Assembly: GCA_902810745.1 (NCBI GenBank)
Contig: CADDYW010000016.1
Location: 1-64,000, forward strand
Direction of reading: 5' to 3'
From: Chloroflexota bacterium
GTDB lineage: Bacteria > Chloroflexota > UBA6077 > FW602-bin22 > CADDYW01
DNA: 64,000 nt
A model generated the notes under the pieces. It was not told the origin of the DNA, made no database searches, and worked only from the letters and a program-made list of their open reading frames with translations. The translations under genes were made by a program, and so were the position numbers. This document shows, piece after piece, positions 7,236 to 15,518 of the stretch (the stretch's first letter is position 1; each line of letters starts with the position of its first letter).

Positions 7236-8497
7236 CGACATCCGACATTCACCGCACGATTGACGCGGTCTGGCGGATCGAGTCTCCTCGACTCATCGCC
7301 GGTCTCACTCGGATCGTGCGCGACGTCGGTCTTGCCGAGGATCTCGCCCAGGATGCTCTGGTCGCCGCGTTGGAGCAGTGGCCGGAGTCGGGCGTTCCGG
7401 ACAAACCGGGCGCCTGGCTCATGGCCACGGCCAAGCACCGGGCGATCGATCGTTTCCGGCGAGACAAGCGGCTCGCCCTCAAGCACGAGGAGATCGCACG
7501 GGAGCTCGAGATTCGGGATGCAGCCGACGCGCCGGATCTCGACGCGGCGATCGACGACGACTTCGGCGACGATCTCCTTCGACTGATGTTCATCGCCTGC
7601 CATCCAATACTTTCCACCGAGGCGCGGGTTGCGCTCACGCTCCGCCTGCTCGGTGGCCTGACGACTGAAGAGATCGCGCGGGCCTTCGTCGTCCCGGTGC
7701 CAACGATCGCCCAGCGCATCGTCCGAGCCAAGCGGACCCTTGCCGAGGCGCGCGTGCCCTTCGAGGTTCCGGTAGGTGCCGATCGTGCTGCGCGCCTGGA
7801 GTCGGTACTCCAGGTGATTTATCTCATCTTCAACGAAGGCTACACCGCGACGGCGGGTGACAACTGGCTGCGGCCCGCGCTGTGCGAGGATGCGCTCCGT
7901 CTCGGTCGCATCCTGGCCGAGCTGATGCCACGGGAGCCCGAGGTTCACGGACTCGTCGCGCTGATGGAGATCCACGCGTCGCGCTTCAAAGCGCGGGTCG
8001 GACCGTCAGGAGAGCCGATCCTTCTGCTCGATCAGGATCGCAGCCGCTGGGATCAGCTTCTGATTCGCCGTGGTCTCGCCGCGCTGGAGCGTGCCGAGAA
8101 GCTCGGCGGCACGCTTGGCCCATACACGTTGCAGGCGGCGATCACGGCCTGTCACGCGCGAGCTCACACGCCCGAGGAAACCGATTGGGAGCGGATCGTT
8201 GCGCTCTACGATGCGCTGGCCGAGCTTGCGCCATCCCCGATCGTGGAGCTGAACCGAGCCGTGGCCGTCGCGATGGCTTTCGGTCCGGCGGCGGGCCTCG
8301 AGATTATCGACGCGCTGACCGAGGAGCCACTGCTGAAAGGGTACCACCTCTTGCCGAGCGTGCGTGGGGACCTGCTGGAAAAGCTCGGTCGAATCGGCGA
8401 GGCGCGGGAGGAGTTCCTGCGGGCGGCTGCGCTCACGCGCAACGCCCGCGAGCGTGATCTATTGCTGAGACGCGCTGAGGCCTGTGCCCGGCAATGA
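7232..8497 (+). CDS. ECF42-type RNA polymerase sigma factor with C-terminal extension
   Basis: A 421-residue protein, about twice the length of a minimal ECF sigma factor. Region 2 lies near residues 10-80 (VAALEQWPESGVPDKPGAWL then TAKHRAIDRFRRDKRL). Region 4 lies near residues 120-165 (ALTLRLLGGLTTEEIARAF then VPTIAQRIVRAKRTL). The remaining ~250 residues form the helical, TPR-like domain that defines the ECF42 group (FNEGYTAT..., EVHGLVALMEIHASR..., VELNRAVAVAM). No anti-sigma gene is adjacent. In this group the C-terminal domain and the DGPF neighbours are thought to replace it. It presumably drives the two TGTCGA promoters upstream. Confidence 0.9.
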   Translation: MTTSDIHRTIDAVWRIESPRLIAGLTRIVRDVGLAEDLAQDALVAALEQWPESGVPDKPGAWLMATAKHRAIDRFRRDKRLALKHEEIARELEIRDAADAPDLDAAIDDDFGDDLLRLMFIACHPILSTEARVALTLRLLGGLTTEEIARAFVVPVPTIAQRIVRAKRTLAEARVPFEVPVGADRAARLESVLQVIYLIFNEGYTATAGDNWLRPALCEDALRLGRILAELMPREPEVHGLVALMEIHASRFKARVGPSGEPILLLDQDRSRWDQLLIRRGLAALERAEKLGGTLGPYTLQAAITACHARAHTPEETDWERIVALYDALAELAPSPIVELNRAVAVAMAFGPAAGLEIIDALTEEPLLKGYHLLPSVRGDLLEKLGRIGEAREEFLRAAALTRNARERDLLLRRAEACARQ

Positions 8498-8510
8498 CCG
8501 GAAAGCACGC

Positions 8511-8537
8511 GGGGAGGTCTGCCAATCAGACCTCCCC
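8511..8537. terminator. Perfect hairpin between convergent genes
   Basis: GGGGAGGTCTG at 8511-8521 pairs perfectly with CAGACCTCCCC at 8527-8537 across a 5-base CCAAT loop. It lies between the sigma factor stop (8497) and the stop of the convergent VOC gene (8564), as expected for a bidirectional terminator, although neither side has a long T run. Confidence 0.75.
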
Positions 8538-8563
8538 GAAACGACCGAGCTGCCGTCGCTTGG

Positions 8564-8923
8564 CTAGCGCTGGTTCGACTTCAGCAGACCGGTAATGTGG
8601 CCCTGGGGATCCTCGAACAAGGCAATCGTGACTCCCTCGGTGACGGTCATCACCGGCATGACGACCTTGCCACCCGCCTTCGTCGCCCTGTCGAGGTACG
8701 CCTGCGGATCGTCGACCTCGATATAGACCGTCACACGCGATGGTCCTCCCATCGCATCGCCGATCCCCCCGGCAATACCTCGGCCCTCATTGTCGAGAAT
8801 GCTGTAGTTGCCCATCTCGGGCGCGGGCGGACTCAGCTTCCAGCCAAACACGTCAGAATAGAACTTCTGAAGCTGGATCGCGTCGGTCCCCACGATCTCG
8901 AACCAGGTGACAGGATTAGCCAT
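8564..8923 (-). CDS. VOC family protein
   Basis: A 119-residue single-module VOC protein. WFEIVGTDAIQLQKFYSDVFGW is the N-terminal beta-alpha unit and FEDPQGHITGLLK the C-terminal strand, where the usual terminal Glu ligand is not obvious. The central AGGIGD and VTVYIEVDDPQAYLDRA segments place it in the widespread small VOC subgroup often called glyoxalase-like. The ligand is unknown. GGAAGGAG precedes the ATG at 8923. It converges on the ECF42 cluster but is on the other strand, and no ECF42-type promoter was found upstream. Confidence 0.88.
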   Translation of the reverse strand: MANPVTWFEIVGTDAIQLQKFYSDVFGWKLSPPAPEMGNYSILDNEGRGIAGGIGDAMGGPSRVTVYIEVDDPQAYLDRATKAGGKVVMPVMTVTEGVTIALFEDPQGHITGLLKSNQR

Positions 8924-8991
8924 CGTAGATCTCCTTCCCAGTATTTCTGCCCAGGTTTGGTGTTGTGCCAGGCGAAGGGAAGCCGCTGGCT

Positions 8992-9258
8992 TCAGCCAGA
9001 TCGGGCCCTGACCGGTTCCCGAGCCTTTCGCGCTTCCTCTTCGCGGTTGCGTGGCGGCGCGCTGGTCGTCAGCGCGCCGATCAGTCGGCTCGCCGCCGCC
9101 GCCACCTCGTCGACCGCGCGGTTCACGGCAGCCTGATTCGCACGCGATGGACCCGTGGTTCCGCTCAGCTTGCGCACGAACTGAACGGCCGCTTCCCGAA
9201 TCTCGGCATCGCTGGCGGGCGGATCGAGGTTCGCCAGGCGCTTGATACTACGGCACAT
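8992..9258 (-). CDS. DUF2277 family protein
   Basis: An 88-residue protein of uncharacterised family DUF2277. The N-terminal MCRSIKRLANLDPPASD with its early Cys, the VRKLSGTTGPSRAN segment and the TSAPPRNREEEA tail are all family hallmarks. It is mostly helical and basic at the C-terminus. The function is not known. It stands alone between the VOC gene and the MoaD/BNR pair on the same strand. Confidence 0.88.
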   Translation of the reverse strand: MCRSIKRLANLDPPASDAEIREAAVQFVRKLSGTTGPSRANQAAVNRAVDEVAAAASRLIGALTTSAPPRNREEEARKAREPVRARSG

Positions 9259-9271
9259 GATCCTTTACCTG

Positions 9272-9314
9272 CTGCTCACGGTGCACACGGCCACGACGCG
9301 CGTGCCGTGAGCAG
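9272..9314 (-). terminator. Long-loop inverted repeat downstream of the MoaD/BNR pair
   Basis: CTGCTCACGG (9272-9281) and CCGTGAGCAG (9305-9314) are exact 10-bp inverted repeats around a 23-base loop. A shorter CCGCCG/CGGCGG-type hairpin lies at about 9338-9357. Both fall in the 190 bp after the MoaD-like gene and before the DUF2277 gene, consistent with transcription termination. Confidence 0.5.
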
Positions 9315-9448
9315 TCCCAGTGAATGCGCTTCCTGCCCGCCGACCGCGACCGGCGGTTGGAAGCCGAGGTAACGCGTGGCAGGACGGTTGGGCCCGTGGC
9401 AGCCACCTGAAGCCACCTTCGGCGCAGTGGCCGACCCACTTCCCCGCT

Positions 9449-9745
9449 CTAGCCCCCGGCGATCGCCCCCACGATCATGAAGGGTTCGGCGCCCATCACG
9501 ACCGCCTCCGGGAGCGGAGCATCTGGCGCGTCATTGGAGAGATCCTGCTTGCAGGCGAAGAATCTCACGAAGTCGCGGCGCCGCCGGGTCACGTGGTCGC
9601 GGATCGTCCCGCGCAGCACCGGATAGCGCGCCTCGAGGGCGTCGAGGACAGACGCCGTGGTCACCTGGCCCTCGACCTCGAGCTGGATCTCCCCGCTGAC
9701 ACCCGCCAGTGTGCGCAGGTGGGTTGGAAGGACGACGCGGATCAT
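9449..9745 (-). CDS. MoaD/ThiS-family ubiquitin-like sulfur-carrier protein
   Basis: A 98-residue beta-grasp protein. It begins [14 protein letters not shown] and has [24 protein letters not shown], the usual MoaD strand and helix, and ends ...[10 protein letters not shown] with the C-terminal Gly-Gly needed for adenylation and thiocarboxylation or conjugation. No ThiF/MoeB-type activating enzyme, MoaE or sulfurtransferase is nearby. Its ATG overlaps the stop codon of the upstream BNR propeller gene (ATGA), indicating tight co-expression. It may be a sulfur carrier for a dedicated pathway rather than molybdopterin synthesis (inference). Confidence 0.85.
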   Translation of the reverse strand: MIRVVLPTHLRTLAGVSGEIQLEVEGQVTTASVLDALEARYPVLRGTIRDHVTRRRRDFVRFFACKQDLSNDAPDAPLPEAVVMGAEPFMIVGAIAGG

Positions 9746-10857
9746 GACAGCGTCTGGACCTCGACCGAGAGAACCGCGGGAAGGTCACGGACGATCGGCG
9801 CCCAGGTATCGCCGTCGTCGGCCGACGCGTACACCTGGCCGCCAGTGGTGCCGAAATAGACGCCACACGGCTCGAGCGAGTCGACCGCCATCGCCTCGCG
9901 CAGGACGTTGACGTAGCAGTCCCGCTGCGGGAGACCGTGGGTGAGCGGCTCCCATTCGCCTCCGCCGGTGCGGCTGCGGTACACGCGCAGCTTCCCGTCG
10001 GGAGGGAAATGGTGCGAATCGCTCGTGATGGGAACGACGTAGATCGTCTCGGGCTCGTGCGCGTGCACGTCGATCGGAAACCCGAAGTCCGTCGGCAGGT
10101 TCCCGCTAACCTCGTACCACTTCTCTCCAGCATCGTCGGTGCGCATGACGTCCCAGTGCTTCTGCATGTACAGCACGCCCGGGCGCGACCGGTGCATCGC
10201 GATGCGGTGGACGCAGTGACCGACCTCCGCGTCCGGATTCGGCAGAAACGCCGACTGCAGCCCCCGGTTGACCGGCCGCCAGGTCTCGCCATCGTCGTCG
10301 CTGCGGAAGACACCTGCCGCCGAGATGGCGATGAAGATCCGCCCAGGATTGCACGGATCCAACAGGATCGTGTGCAGGCCCAGTCCACCGGCGCCTGGCT
10401 GCCAGGACGGCCCCGAGGGGTGCTGACGTAGCGCGGGAAGCTCCTGCCACGTCTTTCCCCCATCGACGGTTTTGAACAGGGCAGCGTCTTCTGCCCCGGC
10501 GTACACCGTATCAGGATCGGTTAGCGATGGCTCGAGATGCCAGACACGTTTGAACTCCCACGGGTGCGGCGTACCGTCGTACCAGGTGTGGGTGCCGGGA
10601 GTTCCGCTGTAGACGAATTCATTGCCAGCTGTCTGCCACGTCTTGCCGCCATCGTCGGAGCGCTGGATCATCTGACCGAACCACCCGCTGGATTGCGACG
10701 CGTACAGTCGGTTCGGTTCAACCGGCGAGCCTTTGACGTGGAAGATCTCCCAGCCCGCGAAGTGGGGGCCACTGACCTCCCAGTCTTTGCGCGTGCCATC
10801 CGACGTCAGAATGAACGCTCCCTTTCGCGTACCAACCAGGACTCGTACCGAACTCAT
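9742..10857 (-). CDS. BNR/Asp-box beta-propeller protein (sialidase-like fold)
   Basis: A protein of about 371 residues with repeated Asp-box motifs [32 protein letters not shown] and SADDGDTW spread through the chain, each closing a propeller blade. There is no signal peptide: it starts [16 protein letters not shown] cytosolic propeller is therefore likely, not a secreted sialidase, and no catalytic sialidase residues can be assigned. The ATG at 10857 has GGAAGGAG seven bases upstream; an ATG at 10875 is less likely. It is translationally coupled to the MoaD-like gene, which is the best clue to its role. Confidence 0.85.
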   Translation of the reverse strand: MSSVRVLVGTRKGAFILTSDGTRKDWEVSGPHFAGWEIFHVKGSPVEPNRLYASQSSGWFGQMIQRSDDGGKTWQTAGNEFVYSGTPGTHTWYDGTPHPWEFKRVWHLEPSLTDPDTVYAGAEDAALFKTVDGGKTWQELPALRQHPSGPSWQPGAGGLGLHTILLDPCNPGRIFIAISAAGVFRSDDDGETWRPVNRGLQSAFLPNPDAEVGHCVHRIAMHRSRPGVLYMQKHWDVMRTDDAGEKWYEVSGNLPTDFGFPIDVHAHEPETIYVVPITSDSHHFPPDGKLRVYRSRTGGGEWEPLTHGLPQRDCYVNVLREAMAVDSLEPCGVYFGTTGGQVYASADDGDTWAPIVRDLPAVLSVEVQTLS

Positions 10858-11394
10858 TGGCAAACTCCTTCCCACTTATTCGTCGAGGACCAGGGGGCGA
10901 TGGCGCCTCGTGAAAGCGCAACCTCGCTCCGGTCGCGCTATCACGAACGCCCAGCCACGTGGCGTCGGCCTCACTCCACACCTCCGAGGCGGCTATGTTT
11001 CCACTGTAACCGTGGAACATGTGTTTGTATAGTGAAAAGTGCGTAAATTCCGGTCCGTTCTTCCAAAGTCCCATCGTCCGGGGTAAGTCGCGAGTGCGCG
11101 GCAGAGCGGCTCCAACTTTGGCCCATGCCCATGCCCGCCTTTGCGAAGCTCATCGCCGCCACTCCTTCGCGGAATCGACGAGCTCTCCACCGCGCACTCA
11201 CATCGCTAGCTTAGTCCGTGCGGTCACAATGCGCTTCTTCGATCTTGCGCATTTAGAACGAGTGTGCGAATGACGTGACGTACGATCGCAGATTCGCCGA
11301 CAGGTCAGACACTGTGCCTGGCCGGCCGTATGCCACCATGTGCTAGCATATCGTCCTCGGCGTCCGACGTTTGGGACGTAAAGAGAAAAGGACG
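10858..11394. other. Divergent intergenic region with an operator-like inverted repeat
   Basis: About 540 bp between the BNR gene and the divergent acyl-CoA-dehydrogenase-like gene. The clearest element is an inverted repeat at 10995-11020: ATGTTTCCAC and GTGGAACAT around a 7-base centre, with a single extra T in the left arm. It could be an operator for either gene. No gene can be supported in this stretch. Confidence 0.5.
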
Positions 11395-12546
11395 ATGGAT
11401 AAGCTGACGATTCTCCAGAACGTACGAGACCTTTCTGCGCGGTTCTCTGCAGAGCGAAAATCGAGACAGCTGCGCCGCCGACTGGAAGCATCCGACTTCG
11501 ATCAGCTCAGGGAGACGGGCTTTCTGCTGACCGGCGTGCCAGTCGAACAGGGCGGCATCTGGGAAGACTGTGCCCGCTCAGCACGATTTATCTGCGAGCT
11601 ACTGCGCACGCTGGCACGGGGTGACTCGTCGGTCGCACTCGTCTGCTCCATGCATCCGGCAGTGCTCAGCTTGTGGCTGACCTCGCCGCGATGTCCGCCA
11701 GCCTTTCAGTCTGCCTGGGAGGAGCAGCGGCGGCACGTGTTCGAGACGGCGCGCGCGGGCGCCTGGTGGGGGACGATCACATCCGAGCCGGGAAGCGGTG
11801 GCGACATTGCCAACACCAGGGCGGTTGCCCGCCCGAATGCACACGGTCCCGGTTATCGGGCCTCGGGGCACAAGCATTTCGGCAGCGGGTCGGGGATCGC
11901 CAGCTTTATGCTCACCACTGCCGTTCCGGCCGGCGAGACCGAGCCAGACTGGTTCTTTCTCGACGTGCGGGGCGTGCCGTGGGATGGATCGGCGGGCGTC
12001 ACGCTGCTGGCCGAGTGGGACGGCCACGGGATGACCGCGACTCAAAGCCACGCCTTTCAGTTCGAGGATTTCCCCGCCACGCGCTTCGCCTGGTCTGGCG
12101 GCTGGCGCGCCATCGCCAGCGCATCCAGCGGGTTCATCAGCTGCTGCTTCACCGCGGTCAGCGTCGGCATCGTGGACGCCGCGATCGCAGCCGCGCGCCA
12201 GCAGCTCGAACGGAGGCACGCCTCACTGCGAGCCTACGAGCGGCTCGAGTGGTCGAAAACCGAGCAGGAGGGCTGGCTGATCCTCCAGGCATACGAGGGC
12301 ATGCTGCGAGCAATCGAGGAGGAAAATCCAGCACCACTCGCCGTGACCCGCGGCAAGGTGGCCGTTGCCGAGCTTGCCGAGTCGGCCCTGCAGCGAATCT
12401 GCCGCGTCGTCGGAGGCGGGACCTATTCCCGCCAGTTGCCCTTCGGCTTCTGGTTCGAGGATGTCCGAGCGCTTGGGTTCTTGCGCCCCCCGTGGGGCCT
12501 TGCCTACGACCAGCTGTTCGACCAGTCCTGGGATGACCAATCCTAA
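11395..12546 (+). CDS. Acyl-CoA dehydrogenase-family flavoprotein
   Basis: A 383-residue protein with the acyl-CoA dehydrogenase architecture. The N-terminal helical region runs to about residue 85. The middle domain has WWGTITSEPGSGGDI and YRASGHKHFGSGSGIA, the FAD- and substrate-contact segments. The C-terminal helical domain has AVSVGIVDAAIAAA and ICRVVGGGTY (the usual GG...Y region). The closest functional analogues include acyl-CoA dehydrogenases and flavin-dependent monooxygenases of the same fold; I cannot assign the substrate or confirm the catalytic Glu. The ATG at 11395 follows AAAGGA. It is monocistronic, divergent from the BNR gene. Confidence 0.8.
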   Translation: MDKLTILQNVRDLSARFSAERKSRQLRRRLEASDFDQLRETGFLLTGVPVEQGGIWEDCARSARFICELLRTLARGDSSVALVCSMHPAVLSLWLTSPRCPPAFQSAWEEQRRHVFETARAGAWWGTITSEPGSGGDIANTRAVARPNAHGPGYRASGHKHFGSGSGIASFMLTTAVPAGETEPDWFFLDVRGVPWDGSAGVTLLAEWDGHGMTATQSHAFQFEDFPATRFAWSGGWRAIASASSGFISCCFTAVSVGIVDAAIAAARQQLERRHASLRAYERLEWSKTEQEGWLILQAYEGMLRAIEEENPAPLAVTRGKVAVAELAESALQRICRVVGGGTYSRQLPFGFWFEDVRALGFLRPPWGLAYDQLFDQSWDDQS

Positions 12547-12581
12547 AGTATGTCGAAGGTCAGTCTCATCGCGGCACGAGT

Positions 12582-12731
12582 TCAGGCTCGGTCGCCCGCG
12601 CGACGAATGATCACCGTCATCTCGAAGACCTCGCCGTATCGCTCGGCGGAGGTGACGGCGTCATCCTCGGCAGCGGCACGCGGATCAAACGGCGCCAGTC
12701 CGACGACCTTCCCTCCAATCTCCGGCTCCAC
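12582..12731 (-). CDS. Possible small protein or gene remnant, unknown
   Basis: A 49-codon minus-strand frame from a GTG at 12731. The residue pattern PEIGGKVVGLAPFDPR ... YGEVFEMTVIIRR looks more protein-like than wrong-frame GC-rich DNA, ending in a regular beta-strand pattern. An AGGAGG lies about 12 bases before the GTG, which is far. It overlaps no other gene and sits in the 344-bp space before the MOSC gene. It may be the surviving 3' end of a deleted gene. I do not recognise the family. Confidence 0.3.
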   Translation of the reverse strand: MEPEIGGKVVGLAPFDPRAAAEDDAVTSAERYGEVFEMTVIIRRAGDRA

Positions 12732-12890
12732 ACCTGCCGGCCGCGTCCTCCTGGGTCGATCCGCATCGCAATGCGCTGAACCCGGACTGGCCGGCTCTTC
12801 CGTGCTCGGTTGTGCGCCCGCTTCTCTCCTCCCGTGAGATCTGCTATCCTTACTCGTCAAACCAGGGGCGAGAGAAGGGAGCGCACGTCG

Positions 12891-13433
12891 ATGGACGGGG
12901 TCGTGACAGCAGTAAGTCGCAGCCCAACGCACACGATGAGCAAACCAAATCAGGAGTGCATCCGCCTCCTGGCCGGGCTCGGGGTCGAGGGCGACGCGCA
13001 CCTGGGCGAGAAGGTCAAGCATCGCTCGCGCGTGGCGCGCGATCCGAGCCGGCCGAACCTGCGCCAGGTGCACCTGATCCACGCCGAGCTTCATGACGAG
13101 CTGCGCGCCCGTGGCTTCGTGGTGTCCGCTGGACAGATGGGCGAGAACGTCACCACCCGTGGCGTCGATCTCCTTGGACTGCCGACCGGCACGCGGCTGC
13201 ACCTGGGTGAGACGGCGATCGTCGAGGTTACCGGGCTGCGCAACCCCTGCGCGCAGCTCGACGGCATCCAGCCGGGCCTGATGGCGGCAACGCTGGATCG
13301 CGACGAGCGCGGCAATCTCATTCGCAAGGCCGGGATCATGGGTATTGTCCTGGCCGACGGCGAGGTCCGACCGGGCGATCCGATCCGCGTCGAGCTGCCG
13401 CCCGAGCCGCACCGCCCGCTCGAGCCAGTCTGA
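12891..13433 (+). CDS. MOSC domain-containing protein
   Basis: A 180-residue stand-alone MOSC domain. The features GVEGDAHLGEKVKHRSR, GQMGENVTTRGVDLLGLPTGTRLHLG and the conserved Cys in GLRNPCAQLDGIQPGL (near residue 123) are typical. Members of the family (YiiM/YuaD-like) bind molybdenum cofactor or sulfur/selenium and are linked to N-hydroxylated base detoxification. The ATG at 12891 follows AGAAGGGAG. The gene is followed 62 bp later by a second BNR propeller gene on the same strand, so the two may be co-transcribed. Confidence 0.9.
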   Translation: MDGVVTAVSRSPTHTMSKPNQECIRLLAGLGVEGDAHLGEKVKHRSRVARDPSRPNLRQVHLIHAELHDELRARGFVVSAGQMGENVTTRGVDLLGLPTGTRLHLGETAIVEVTGLRNPCAQLDGIQPGLMAATLDRDERGNLIRKAGIMGIVLADGEVRPGDPIRVELPPEPHRPLEPV

Positions 13434-13495
13434 GTCGAGATTCCTTCGCGGTACGATGGCCGGTAACAGTGTAGGCGAGTCGCTCGGAGGGAGCC

Positions 13496-14503
13496 ATGTT
13501 CGATACCTACGTCGGCACGACCAACGGCGTCTACCGTCTCACGGATTCCACGATCGAGCCGCTCGGGCTGGAGTCCGAGCGTATCTGGGCCATCCACGCC
13601 TGGCGTGAAGGCGGACGGCTCACGATCCTGGCCGGGAGCTATGGCGCCGGTCTGTATCGAAGCGAGGACGGAGGAAAGACCTGGGATACCGCCAGCATCG
13701 GTCTGACGGCCTCGGCCTTCCGCTGCCTCGCGCCTGATCCTTTGAATCCCGGCGCGATCCTGGCCGGCACCGAGCCGGCGCGGCTCTTTCGTAGTCGCGA
13801 TGGTGGCCGGACCTGGCAGGAGCTGGCCGGCATCACCCGAATCCCGGGGCACGAGAAGTGGTTTCTGCCCTATTCGCCCCGGGCGGGCGCGCTGCGCAAC
13901 GTCTACGCGCCTCCCGACCGCGCCGGCCGCCTCTTCGCCTCGGTCGAGGTCGGCGGTCTGCTGCGGAGCGACGACGGCGGCGAGACCTGGACCTGCGCGC
14001 CGGTGATCGAAGACGAGGACATTCACCACATCACCGGTCATCCCGATCAGCCAGATCTGCTCTACGCCTCGCTCGGCTACGCATCGCTGACCCACCGCTG
14101 GCGTGACGACGAGCGGCATCAGTTCGGCGGCATCGGCCGCTCGCGCGATGGCGGGAAGACCTGGGAGAAGCTGGAGACCGACTACACGCGCGCGACGCTC
14201 GTCCCACCGTCCCGACCGGATCTGGTCGTGGCTGGACCGGCTCCGGAGGTTGGGCGGAAGGGTCGGATCGTCGTATCGTCGAACGGCGGAGATACCTGGG
14301 AGCCGGCGAGCGACGGGCTCGAGACGCCGATGCCAGACATGGTAGAGCTGTTCGTCGCCTCTCCCGACAATGACATCTGGGCGATAACCTCCGGCGGCCG
14401 TCTGTTCCGCGCCGTTCCTGGCGAATGGGCCTGGCGCCCGGCATTGCCCGCCGATGCGACTCTCAACGTCCAGTCGGTCGCGTTCGTGGCGCGGGAATCC
14501 TGA
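13496..14503 (+). CDS. BNR/Asp-box beta-propeller protein
   Basis: A 335-residue repeat protein with Asp-boxes SEDGGKTWD, SRDGGRTWQ, SDDGGETWT, SRDGGKTWE and SSNGGDTWE. It begins MFDTYVGTTNGVYRL without a signal peptide, so it is likely cytosolic like the propeller at 9742. The blade spacing (about 50-60 residues) is that of YCF48/sialidase-type propellers. It lies 62 bp after the MOSC gene and converges with the DapA-family gene. The two propeller genes share architecture but little exact sequence. The role is unknown. Confidence 0.85.
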   Translation: MFDTYVGTTNGVYRLTDSTIEPLGLESERIWAIHAWREGGRLTILAGSYGAGLYRSEDGGKTWDTASIGLTASAFRCLAPDPLNPGAILAGTEPARLFRSRDGGRTWQELAGITRIPGHEKWFLPYSPRAGALRNVYAPPDRAGRLFASVEVGGLLRSDDGGETWTCAPVIEDEDIHHITGHPDQPDLLYASLGYASLTHRWRDDERHQFGGIGRSRDGGKTWEKLETDYTRATLVPPSRPDLVVAGPAPEVGRKGRIVVSSNGGDTWEPASDGLETPMPDMVELFVASPDNDIWAITSGGRLFRAVPGEWAWRPALPADATLNVQSVAFVARES

Positions 14504-14512
14504 CCTGCATCC

Positions 14513-15433
14513 TCAGGAACGGAGCTTGTGGCGTGGCCAGCGCAGGAGCGGCTCGAGAAACGCGAGGACTGCATCGAGCTCGGCCCGGGCGCTGGCGTCG
14601 AAGTCGGCCTGGGTCGAGTAGCGGCTGTTCGTCGAGCGGAGCACGCCACGGCGCTTGAGGACCTCGCGCGCGCCGATCATCCCGTAGGCTGCCTCGAAGT
14701 TGACGCCCTGCAGCGCCGCGACGTGAACCTTTCGAGCCTCCGCCACCTCGCCGCGCTCGTACAAATCGAAAGCGTAGCCGAACACGTCGGCCCACTCGCA
14801 GGCGGGCATGTTCCCAGCGCCTCCCCGGTTGAGCTCGTCGATGAGGAAGCGTCCCCCTCCACCGCCAAAGACACCCTTGAAAGCTCCCGGTACGTTCTGC
14901 AGGATTTTGCTGATCGTCTGCGGCAGAACCGGCGCCTCTTCTTTCAGATACTGAATCTGCGGAATCCGCTCGGCGAGCATCCGCAGGTCGGCGGGTGTCA
15001 GGGTGGCGGCGCCGGTGAGGAACGCCGCGTTCTGGACGAAGATCGGCAGGCCAGCCCCGGCAATCGCCGCGAAGTGGGCGACGAGGGCATCCGGCGTCGC
15101 CTTCTTCATGTATGGGGCCATCGCGATGACGGCATCGGCGCCGGCTCGTGCCGCCGCCTCGGCCAGCCGTGCGGCCGAGCGGGTCGTCGTGCTGCTCACT
15201 CCGGCGACGAACGGCACGCGCCGACGATTCCCGGCGACGACCGCGGGGAACCCGGCGACGCGCTCGTCGTCGTCCATCAGGTAGAACTCGCTGGCGAGCA
15301 CCGGCCAGACGATGCCCTGGGCGGTTGCCGCGACGAAGTCGGCCTGCGCTGCCAGGTCATCGAGCTCGACCTCGTCGTGCTCGGTGTAGGTGGTGAGCAG
15401 GATGCCAAAGATTCCACGCCAGGGGTGGTCCAT
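14513..15433 (-). CDS. DapA/NAL-superfamily (beta/alpha)8 aldolase
   Basis: A 306-residue protein of the dihydrodipicolinate synthase/N-acetylneuraminate lyase superfamily. The Schiff-base lysine is K164 in QYLKEEAP. The Tyr of the usual Y-N-x-P motif on strand 5 is replaced by Gln (Q134 in PIFVQNAAF), so it is not a true DapA. It is more like family branches acting on other 2-oxo acids. The GVFGGGGGRFLIDEL segment replaces the common GxxG region. It is a minus-strand gene, converging with the BNR gene. The substrate is unknown; pyruvate as one product or substrate is family-typical. Confidence 0.85.
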   Translation of the reverse strand: MDHPWRGIFGILLTTYTEHDEVELDDLAAQADFVAATAQGIVWPVLASEFYLMDDDERVAGFPAVVAGNRRRVPFVAGVSSTTTRSAARLAEAAARAGADAVIAMAPYMKKATPDALVAHFAAIAGAGLPIFVQNAAFLTGAATLTPADLRMLAERIPQIQYLKEEAPVLPQTISKILQNVPGAFKGVFGGGGGRFLIDELNRGGAGNMPACEWADVFGYAFDLYERGEVAEARKVHVAALQGVNFEAAYGMIGAREVLKRRGVLRSTNSRYSTQADFDASARAELDAVLAFLEPLLRWPRHKLRS

Positions 15434-15518
15434 CCTCTCCTCCCGTTACTGCTTCTCCCAGGCGGCCTGAGACCGGCCGCCAGCCTCCCCACGCCATCCT
15501 GACGGCAAGGTCACGCGC

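Noticed and set aside
13091-14119. 342-codon minus-strand frame opposite the MOSC/BNR genes
   Set aside because: Antisense shadow with no recognisable motif; the plus-strand Asp-box repeats are clear.
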